The position numbers and the translations under genes are program-made. A stretch of 64,000 nt of DNA from NCBI GenBank assembly GCA_013339895.1, contig JABACO010000022.1, forward strand, positions 5,270,610 through 5,334,609, written 5' to 3'. Numbering within the stretch: the stretch's first letter is position 1; every line of letters starts with the position of its first letter. The notes under the pieces were generated by a model, which worked only from the letters and a program-made list of their open reading frames with translations, was not told the DNA's origin and did no database searches. Origin of the DNA: Ephydatia muelleri. Its lineage: Eukaryota; Porifera; Demospongiae; Spongillida; Spongillidae. Of this stretch, positions 41,383-64,000 are shown in pieces.

Positions 41383-44097
41383 TTCTACATGCGTGCGTAG
41401 CAAAAAGGATATATTGGGAGCACATGTATATATATATATTTTCCCGGCCCTGAAAGGAGAGGGACCCATGCATATCACTATGATTATTGATATATATGAG
41501 CACATGAATGTGATGAAATGAATATTGCTCAATAGAGCATGCAGCTGCACATAGATCATTACAGCGATCGTTGGAATCGGTATATATATAGCTGCATGAG
41601 CATATATACCACCCATCAAACATCATGCAAAAATATACTCTAGCTTAATAGAAGTAATTGATATACAGTTAGGGAGAGTGGTCCTGAATTTTATGGCCCC
41701 GAGTATGAATATAACTTACCCCACTTAGTGTGACTAAGGAAGGACTGCATGGGCATCAGGACCGAAAACTTCTGTTGTCTCAATAGCAACTCGGACGAAC
41801 TTGAGGAAAGGGTTGAAGGATACGGAGGCGTACTTCAGTTAACTCCGTCTTTGAACGCCAAGTGCATATATACATGCCTGCACAGACAACCAAAATTATC
41901 TGCTTCGCCATTCATGCAGTGCTGTGTGCTGTATTGCATGTGTTGATTATAAAATCACTTGCATTGTACATGCATGCAAGTGCGCTGTAGTCATGCACGC
42001 GTCATAAAAATGGTTTCAGAGAAAACATGGAGGGTGTAAGCACATTGTGTGTCACGTGTTTCACATTTTATAGTGTAGCCATGCTTTTAAGAAATGGGAA
42101 AAAGAGAGGTGAAAGGCATTCAACCATGATAAGGGGCGGATGTACAATGTATTATTGTGCGCGGTGGGGAAGTGTCAGGCGCATTTTGATATAGTGCTTT
42201 TTCGTGTCATTACACGGTGTAATCAGTAATTTACATATCGAAGAGTATAGAATATAGCTATGACTTCTGGCGCATCGTAACATCTCCGACATTATGCCAC
42301 ATTGCAAGTTTGAGCGTGGACTGCTAACCCATGCACGCATAGCGTTGAGTAACATAAAATATGTACTGACAGCTCCACTGCTACTAGTAAATGCACTGAC
42401 AGCTCCACTGCTATTAGCAAACTGCATGCTGTAGTATAATAAATGCAGCCACACTGGGTCACGTGCACGACATAATACCTATAAGAGTTCCGCTAGCGAC
42501 AGTGCATGCACTTTTAGTACCATTGCATATGTAATCTGCATGGCACTATAATCATAACTTTGGCCACAACAGTATGAAATATGTAATTGAACAGTGTGGC
42601 CAAAGTTTTGATAGTTGACGTTTGGAGTGTTAGTAACCCACTTAGCAACAGCTACAGGTAGCCACTACAAAAATGGCTGCCATACACAAAACAGTTTGTG
42701 GTTCTCAGAAGTTGTCAATAATCAAACATTTTATTTTACGTAAGTACTGATCTTCATGTGGCAAATTATATTATGAAATAAAATACGCAATTATCAACCT
42801 TCATACAATAATTGTGGAGTCTATCTTACTAACCAGTACAAAGTTTAACCCTTTCATTTCTCATCAAAATGATTGACCCAACAAGATTGTGCTTATCAGG
42901 CCCTTCGATTTTATGCTATGCATGCGTGCACCTAGTGTGTACCAAGATAAAACACTGCAAAGTATACATTATCAGTAAACTAATTAATTTTCAATACCAA
43001 GTATCTTGCAAACCATTAAGATAAGTACAAGACTTCTTATTTAAAGACAAAGTAGTATAAAGTTTGAACTTAAATCTAAAACATGGTGTCCATGTGTTGG
43101 TTGAAATGGTATGAAATGACTCGGGAAGTGACAGTGGGGGTATCAAACACGGGAGTGTTTCCAACACACTATAAGAAGGCCAAGGTCTTATTAGAGCGAG
43201 ATAACGTACACGCTGCTTTTTTTTTTTTTGTCGAGGCGGGAGCAGTTTAAGCGCTGTGAACGCATGCATGACACTCGTTGCAAACTAACTGGCGAACTGG
43301 CTAGTGTGTTCTTCACAACAGTTAATGACCTACTCGAATATATGATACGAGGATAGGTGATACGTAATGGTATCACCTAATCCTGTTACTTCTCACAAGA
43401 GAATCTGGCTTGACCCCGCCTCCTGAGAGGGTGTGCTGCGTGTCTTTATTAGGACACGCCCCATCCCAGATAATCACACCACAATAAGTCAAACTAGTGC
43501 GCGTGGAAAAGAAACTCTGGCTTGTACGCTGCTAGCACGATGCTCGAATGAGCTACCACCCCGACGCGCATGCGTCAGACAACCGTAACTACCATTAACT
43601 ATCACTAAACTCCAATTAACGTCTAAGTGCTACTAAGTGGTTAAAACTTGCTAATTGATTCTGATTATGGCCGGGGGGGGGGGGGGGGGGGGGGCCCGGA
43701 ATTTACAGACGTTATTCCGGATACGATTGGAAATTATGTGTAGGCGTCTGTCATTCCGTCACGCAATGCGTTGTATTTACATGCTACACTTCGTTCTTTC
43801 TCTGCAGCAGTGCAATACTGCGCCGCAGCTGCTATGAAGTGAAGCCACTTTTCCCCTAACTATATCCGAATTTGGAGTCAACAACACATTTTTCAAAGGA
43901 AATGTAATTTATTCGTCATATTCTTTATTTTCCAGCAAACGCAGAAACAGTTAAAAGCTTTATTATTCTGAATGATGACCCGAGAGAGATGGGGGGAGGG
44001 GCTTTTTGTAATCAGATCAAGTACTACGACGATTGTATACATGGAGGCAAAATGTTCAAACCTCGCGGCAATTAAAAACGTGCAAGTTTTTTGTAAG
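41383..44097. other. Upstream region of the receptor gene, no gene recognised
   Basis: A short (TA)n tract sits at 41425-41440 and another at 41580-41592; either could serve as a TATA-like element for the receptor. Other content is a direct repeat of CTGACAGCTCCACTGCTA.TA (42367-42420) and a run of 22 G at 43673-43694. Small ORFs show no recognisable similarity. Confidence 0.45.
43673..43694. repeat. Poly(G) run
   Basis: A run of 22 G on the plus strand in intergenic DNA, the only long homopolymer of this kind not written as C on the plus strand. Confidence 0.95.
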
Positions 44098-44722
44098 TTT
44101 AATCAGAGATAATATATAGAAGGATTGGCAACGAGTCACGTGCCCATTCATTTTCCGCGGGCGATCCGTGTACGTGTTACTCACACCTTAAAAAATGTCG
44201 AAGTATGCGTGTATCTTGGTGAATTAAAGAAATCACAAGGAAGGTGAGCACGGAAACGCAGCATGGAACTATAAATAAGTAGCCAAGACCGGGGCGCATA
44301 TAACTGTTTTAGTTAGGTAGATTTTCGTCGCGATTCTCAACATATATATATTCGAACACGGCAGAACAGCTTTCTCGAATTTTGTGTGTTTAGACGAACG
44401 ATGTCAACGACTTATTTCAAGTTATTTATTCAGACTACATCAATTCGAAAGCTGTTCTGCCGTGTTCGAATATATATATGTTGAGAATCGCGACGAAAAT
44501 CTACCTAACTAAACAGTTATATGCGCCCCGGTCTCGGCTACTTATTTATAGTTCCATGCTGCGTTTCCGTGCTCACCTTCCTTGTGATTCCTTTGATTCA
44601 CCAAGATACACGCAAACTTCGACATTTTTTAAGGTGTGAGTAACACGTACACGGATCGCCCGCGGAAAATGAATGGGCACGTGACTCGTTGCCAATCCCT
44701 CTATATAGTATCTCTGGTTTAA
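44098..44722. mobile_element. Second large foldback element (about 282-bp arms, 60-bp loop)
   Basis: The left arm (44098-44381) and right arm (44442-44722) are inverted copies with scattered differences. Shared blocks include GGCAACGAGTCACGTG, CCGCGGGCGATCCGTGTACG and CGAACACGGCAGAACAGCTT. The ends are TTTAATCAGAGATA / TATCTCTGGTTTAA. It has no ORF and shares no obvious sequence with the 20-kb foldback, so it belongs to another family. Confidence 0.9.
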
Positions 44723-44769
44723 TTAATGATCTTTTTCAGCGTGTTGAACGTTTCGGCAAAACTGTCCCA

Positions 44770-45799
44770 TGGAACTTTCTCTTCGTGCTTTCGAAGGTCG
44801 AAATTCTTTAGAGGTGAAGAATTTCATTGCTCATCACAACCACGAGAGAAAAAAGGTTATTGGATAAAGTAACACGTTTCACATGCTTATAATACTTGTC
44901 CTTGACTACGTCAATACATACAGGGCTTGTTTGACATGTTGTCAGTTGCCACACCAACGAAAATTGCGAAACAATGGAAATTGAGAGGCTATTAAGGTGA
45001 AGATCAAATGGTAGGAAAAGGTAAGTTTATGTGCCCCTTTAGTGTGTAAATTCTTATATATTCTTTATATGTCATTGTGTGCATACAAGATACTGTTGAA
45101 GAAGTTGAATTAGAGAAAGTGAAAGTAAGCAAAGCTCTTTCAAAGCTCTGTACAATTGTTCATACATGCAGATCAAAGTAACATTGATGTAACAGCTCAC
45201 AATGTAACAAACTGCACAATAAGTATCCATGAGACTAGTCAAGGTAGGTTGCAATATATTCCTGGAACTGTTCCCCAACATGCATACACACACATTTACA
45301 TATTGATACACACATTTCAAGAAATAACGAAGCAATGCAGCAAGCTAAGAAAAGTTACTCAATGCTGATAGTAGTCCACACAAAGTGCAAGACATGTTCA
45401 AGAAATCATCAGGACTATATTTGGTGGGTTAAGAGTGAGCTTGTGTACAAGTTTGTGTGCGTGTGTGTACGTGTGCGTGCATATGTATTGTGTTAGTTTC
45501 ATACCCAGACCCAACATTACGCAGCTGTGGGTGGATTACATCACCGCTACGTGTATGTACGATCTGGTGAATTGCTGTACTCAATTCTGTCCTGGTCACC
45601 AGAATTTTGGGGAACCAATCAGATTAGAGGTATGCAATACTTGCATATCTTTGAGAGGTTAATTAGGAATTTGTGATGGTAGGTGGTGACATGCGACAGT
45701 CGTTCTAAGGCACATGGGCCGACTTGCCAGCTTCTAGGGTGGGGTTACACTGCCCCTGTGTGTGTGTGCATGTTATTGTGCCACACATGCACGTGCGTG

Positions 45800-45857
<58 letters not shown>

Positions 45858-46760
45858 GGCAGTGTACTTTTGTACGATATTGTTATTCGTGTGCTAAATA
45901 TAGGACTATTACATTTTCCCTTATTGTTAGATCCTTGTTTCCTTGCTTTTTACACCACTATAGCCTTCAACTGAATCCTACCCATGACACATCGTCTCCT
46001 CCTGCACCACCACAAACATCCTCATCACGCCAAGGCCATCCCACTTATCAACTCGACACTTTACGTGAGACAACTAGTTCTGTAGGAGCAGGTAATAACT
46101 CATGCATTCACAAGTTATGCACATCTAGTGTTATGATAGTGCTTTTGGTGAGCAAAATTACGACAAGCGGGTTGGAGCGCACTAGTGGCATTTGATTTTT
46201 CATACGATCTGCAGTTTTCCTTAACAAGTTGTTCACACTATTTAATTACCAGGTATTATTTACGGATCTTCCGTTGGGACCCCTTGTATTGTTGTTTTTA
46301 CGCGATAACGTATTCATACAGAATTTGTCACAATGCTGTGCAGGGCCTGTGGCATGTACCGCTCATCAACGAGGAGTACTGCACCAACATATCAATGTTC
46401 AGATTACGAGACAGAATTTAGTATGGTATTTGGAATCAATGCATGGGTAGATTCTGTGGCTACGCACCAACATCTTTTTGCTATGCATGCTGCAAAGTTA
46501 TTGAGAGGTACCAAACAGCAATGATGCTTGGTAAATATTCAGGCATCTCACAAATCTATTTGATGGCTGGAGAACCCATGCTGGCGTGCACCTTTTGTGA
46601 GTATGCCAGAAAGGGTGGACATCCTAAACAAACAAAAAAAACGCTCCCTGGGCATCCAATAAAAGTTTGTTGGAGCACATTCGTAAAATAGCACCTCATC
46701 CTCTTGTACCATTTTCCAATGACATGCCGAAAGTTTTCGATCACCTTAACTGGAAAAATG
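44770..46760 (+). other. Unrecognised region with exon-like open segments
   Basis: Several plus-strand blocks have plausible acceptor/donor pairs and no stops: 45076-45124 (DTVEEVELEKVK), 45490-45630 (RPNITQLWVDYITAT, CTQFCPGHQNFGEPIRLE), 45964-46091 (QLNPTHDTSSPPAPPQTSS) and 46250-46450 (VLFTDLPLGPLVLLFLRD, HINVQITRQNLVWYLES). I do not recognise any of them and the phases are not uniquely solvable. They could be exons of a lineage-specific gene or a decayed transposon. A (CA)n tract lies at 45799-45855. Confidence 0.3.
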
Positions 46761-47335
46761 CCGAGTCTTGAATCTACTCAACAGTCCTATATAGAACTAG
46801 TCACATGTAGTTCTATACTGTACTCTTAATTACTGTTCTTCTTGGTTAAAGCTTTCATCAACTTGTATTACCAAAGTATTTGACCTAAGGCGTAATATAA
46901 AATGCATAATTTTGTTTATGAGTCATACATATAGTGGAAAAATCAATTCTGAAACTTAGGTGTCAAAAAGTATGTTGATTTGAAATAGAATGACCCAATG
47001 CAGCCTTACTGAATTATTACTGTTTAATTATAGTTTTTTTTCAGCACAGCTTCAGTAAATACCTAGATCTTGTCCCTGAATTTAATGTAACCATGACATG
47101 TTGATGATCTTTGATTGCTGCATAGCATGGTTTAGAACTGGCAGAAGGAATCAGTTCATGATTCCATTGCATTCCTGGCTGACAGTGTGACCAGGCCAGA
47201 ATTCAGATCAAAATCGAATGTTGCACTTGACTTACATAGAGGTACATGCAAATGATAATGCAATTCTATATGAGTGGACTTGAGACCTCCCCAAGCCACT
47301 CCTGGTAAAGCAAACCCAGTTTCTGTATCATGAGA

Positions 47336-47628
47336 ACCCCACCAATTCCCTGCAATCCTACATCCCACCAATTCCCTGCAATCCTACATCCCACCAATTC
47401 CCTGCAATCCTACATCCCACCAATTCCCTGCAATCCTACATCCCACCAATTCCCTGCAATCCTACATCCCACCAATTCCCTGCAATCCTACATCCCACCA
47501 ATTCCCTGCAATCCTACATCCCACCAATTCCCGGCAACCCTACATCCCACCAATTCCCTGCAATCCTACATCCCACCAATTCCCGGCAACCCTACATCCC
47601 ACCAATTCCCTGCAATCCTACTCCCACC
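47336..47628. repeat. 26-bp minisatellite, about 11 copies
   Basis: The unit CAATTCCCTGCAATCCTACA plus TCCCAC has a minor variant (CCCGGCAACCC). The plus-strand ORF across it repeats every 26 residues because 26 is not divisible by 3. It is about 300 bp downstream of the RARS stop codon. Confidence 0.93.
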
Positions 47629-47939
47629 AACTTTTCTCAGAGAGAATGCTTTTCTTGCTTGTTTGATTGATGTGTAAAAGGGATATGGAAGGAAGAAAGA
47701 ATGACAAAGGCCAACATTTAGCATATTAAAATGCATACATGTGTCACCTGTGTAGAACTGTTCACTCAACTTGTTTCCACCCTTTTTACACCATTACCTT
47801 GAAATTAAATTTTTCTTTTAAATTAATATTGCATTTTCATTCTGGATTCATGCACATCATTTTAGTATAATTACACTGTATGCAATACATTAGGCAATAC
47901 ACCAGGCAAGTATATAAGTTCTCTTCCCCTCACAATGTA

Positions 47940-61547
<13,608 letters not shown>

Positions 61548-61557
61548 GTATATGTGA

Positions 61558-61616
<59 letters not shown>

Positions 61617-61690
61617 CATGCGTGCGTGCATGTGTGTGTGTTTGCATATGTGCGTGTGTGTGTATGTACATAGTGGGTTTTGGATGCCTA

Positions 61691-61756
<66 letters not shown>

Positions 61757-61770
61757 TGTGTGTGTGTGTG
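61558..61770. repeat. (GT)n microsatellite
   Basis: A compound GT repeat beginning 11 bp after Smad exon 3. It is the only long GT tract on the plus strand, matching the only plus-strand split gene; in sense it is again (GU)n. Confidence 0.95.
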
Positions 61771-62085
61771 TGGGTTTTTTGGATGCTTTTGTCTATGCAT
61801 GTGTGTGCGCATGTGTGTGTGCGCATGTGTGTGTGCTTGTGTTTTGTACACATCTGCACCTGTGAGGAGTGCACATCATTTATTGTCCCACCACCATGTA
61901 TCTCACATTTTGTATCGTTCTGTGTTGTCAAACAATGATTGGAGCATGCCAATGTGATGTGTCCATTTGTGGTTATACACACAAGTAGGACTATGTAGAC
62001 CAATGTGTTAAGTGGATAGGAGACAGGGTGCTTCAAGAGACAGGGTGGCAATTACACAGCTTCTAATTAACCCCATGTAGATTTC

Positions 62086-62270
62086 CTCAGCCAGTTTTCC
62101 AGCATTCCACGCATCTGAATCAGGTCCCACTGTACCTAAAGGAGACGATTCAGCCATGAGGTGGACTAAATTTACAGGCCTTGTCTGGATACTATAGGAT
62201 ACCATTGGAAACTATGCCTGCCTCATGGCTGAATCACTAGTGGACCTCATTCAGATGCTTGGAAAAACTG
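62086..62270. repeat. Imperfect inverted repeat, possible MITE
   Basis: CCAGTTTTCCAGCATTCCAC plus GCATCTGAATCAGGTCC (62090-62130) is inverted at about 62232-62268 (GGACCTCATTCAGATGCTTG then GAAAAACTGG). Inside, GATTCAGCCATGAGG (62145-62160) is inverted at CCTCATGGCTGAATC (62222-62237). It has no ORF. Confidence 0.7.
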
Positions 62271-63014
62271 GTCGCGTATTCTATTCAGTGTGTGCAGTTG
62301 TGTAGCTGAGCATGGCATGCCTCACTTGGACTGCAGCTGTATGCCATTCAACCACATGACAGAGGTGATTTTATTTATAGTTAGCACCTAAACTGGCCCG
62401 GGAATGCTTTGATGTAACCCCAGACCTGTGTTTTGTTTCTTTGTGTAAGGGAACCTGTGTAACACTGTCAGAAGTTGTGAAGGGGATCATTAGCTGGCTA
62501 TAGTTAGGAGGTCACACCTTTGCTGGGAGGCCTGTCCCTAGGTGAGGTTTGTTGGCTTATAGCAAAGTAATCAAGCAGAAACCATGCATGAACACATCCT
62601 GTGCTGTAATCATTAATAGTGTTGCTCTGGCCTCACACTATCGGTGATGAATTTTAACATCCATGCTGAGGAAGGTGGTTAGTGTCAGGGCTACAACACA
62701 ATGTCTCTGGGTCAACTTAGAGTTTCTTCCTTCGCTCACTGCTTCACGTTGCCATGGTAATATTGGATAAAAGTGTCACTTGAACTTTATAATGTCGTCC
62801 TCCTGGATTATTGTGAAGACTGCTCAGGTCATTTAAATAAAGAGAAATTATAAACTACTTAAAGGATCAGGCTATACAAGCAATTGGGATGGACGCATTC
62901 AATCCATTTGCATGCACACGCTGACCCACTGGTTATTTCCATGGGAGCCCACACCAGTAGCAGTCATTGGTAGAAAATCTGCACTTTATTCCGACACGAC
63001 CTGCATACTTTCAG

Positions 63015-63300
63015 TTATCCCATATAGCTATGGCCAGGTATCCCATATAGCTATGGCCAGGTATTCCATATAGCTATGGCCAGGTATCCCATATAGCTAT
63101 GGCCAGGTATTCCATATAGCTATGGCCAGGTATTCCATATAGCTATGGCCAGGTATCCATATAGCTATGGCCAGGTATTCCATATAGCTATGGCCAGGTA
63201 TTCCATATAGCTATGGCCAGGTATTCCATATAGCTATGGCCAGGTATTCCATATAGCTATGGCCAGGTATTCCATATAGCTTCCATATAGCTATGGCCAG
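63015..63300. repeat. 23-bp minisatellite (CATATAGCTATGGCCAGGTATTC)n
   Basis: About 12 copies, with CCC/TTC variation and two length variants. Each copy carries TATAGCTATGGCCA with palindromic AGCT and GGCC. Confidence 0.93.
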
Positions 63301-63389
63301 GCTCCACCGGACAAGCCGTCACTGTAACATTCCCATCATGCCAGGTGTGTAGTTTTAGTTGTATGTGTGGCACAAGTTTCAGTCTGCAA

Positions 63390-63431
63390 CACACACACAC
63401 ACACACATACACACACACACACACACACACA
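63390..63431. repeat. (CA)n microsatellite
   Basis: A short CA repeat with one TA interruption, right of the last identified Smad exon. Confidence 0.93.
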
Positions 63432-63902
63432 AGTGGAAGTTCTGTTTTTGTCCTGGTCAATGTACTCCAGACTATCCGAAACGATAGGTTGTTGCTATGG
63501 TGTCTTTGTTTGGTGAAGTTTTGTCTCAGCTGCTTCACCACGACCAAGCCATGTGCACTAGTGTTTTGTTTGCCATTGATTGACATTCAAGACAGTGTGT
63601 GGTGCTCTATCCTACAATGGTGCCACCAAAGCACATCTACGAGGATGCAATGAATTGGACGATGGACGCGTGGTTGTAATCAAACAGTGAAGGATGATTA
63701 CACCTCCTACATCTTATGCCATCCTGTCTTGTGACAAACATCTTTCGAGTTGCCTAGCATCTATTTAGTGCACACTCATTGTTGCGGTACATGCACCATG
63801 CGTACAGTGAGTGTCCAGCAGTCCATCCAACCACCATCTCAAGGTGGGGAGGAGGGTAGGAGAGACAATGACCATGCACAGGGTGCCTGGAGTGCCTTTT
63901 GC

Positions 63903-64000
63903 TAACCACACCCACACCTTAAGTGACCACACCCACATCCCACACCTTAAGTGACCACACCCACACCCGCACCTTAAGTGACCACACCCACATCCCACAC
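63903..64000. repeat. Tandem repeat ACCTTAAGTGACCACACCCA
   Basis: At least four copies of CACACCTTAAGTGACCACAC plus CCACATCC run into the right edge, so the array is truncated by the window. CCACACCC is a CACCC-box-like word. Confidence 0.88.

Larger units (their letters stand above)
61548..64000. other. Right edge: Smad intron or downstream sequence, no further exon placed
   Basis: I looked for MH2 exons (WCSIVYYEL, HLYYVGGEV-type motifs) and found none. An exon-like block at 63300-63343 (after TATGGCCAG, before GTGTGT) has no Smad similarity. Contents are the repeats listed separately and an imperfect inverted repeat at 62086-62270. Confidence 0.6.

Noticed and set aside
41749..41946. 65-codon ORF upstream of the receptor gene
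   Set aside because: No recognisable similarity, and random ORFs of this length are common in this window.
63580..63660. DSVWCSILQWC as an MH2 exon (compare KHWCSIVYYEL in Smads)
   Set aside because: Only a few residues match, flanking residues are wrong, and there is no acceptor with phase 1. Judged coincidence.

Overview
The window is animal nuclear DNA. Its genes are split by introns, its proteins are metazoan (an R-Smad, a class C GPCR with a cysteine-rich domain), and its introns are full of microsatellites, minisatellites and transposon debris. A marine invertebrate is likely. A sponge is my best guess, from the mix of short introns, the receptor type and the mobile-element ORFs, but nothing here proves the phylum.

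Layout. (1) 1-24.9 kb, minus strand: the 5' half of the eIF5B gene (translation initiation GTPase). I can thread 27 exons in one continuous frame (1167 codons) from an ATG at 24883 down to 1296; the GTPase core lies beyond the left edge. The striking part is 16.2-21.8 kb, where 17 tandemly duplicated phase 2-2 exons, many separated by introns of only 50 or 54 bp, encode a Lys/Asp-rich module that makes up over half of the N-terminal extension. The larger introns hold several minisatellites, a TTAA-flanked MITE and a near-perfect 386-bp foldback. (2) 25-38.5 kb: a transposon graveyard with remnants of a retroelement-type ORF, a hAT (ZMYM1-like) transposase, a THAP-DDE transposase, a YqaJ-PHD ORF, and two pieces of another transposon-like ORF. 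(3) 38.9-41.4 kb, minus strand: an intronless mGluR-type class C GPCR with three reading-frame breaks. (4) 41.4-47.9 kb: no recognised gene; it holds a second large foldback, some exon-like ORFs and a 26-bp minisatellite. (5) 47.9-60.0 kb, minus strand: a complete 12-exon cytosolic arginyl-tRNA synthetase gene (665 aa). (6) From 60.16 kb, plus strand: the first three coding exons of a BMP-type R-Smad (MH1 and linker); MH2 is off the right edge. The RARS and Smad start codons are 163 bp apart, head to head, so they probably share a promoter.

eIF5B and RARS are housekeeping translation genes; Smad and the receptor are signalling genes. No functional link among the four is implied beyond the shared RARS/Smad promoter. 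Almost all intronic dinucleotide repeats read (GU)n and all intronic homopolymers read poly(G) in the sense transcript. Several conserved ORFs carry single-base frame breaks, so residual assembly indels should be considered alongside real decay. I found no rRNA, tRNA or CRISPR locus.
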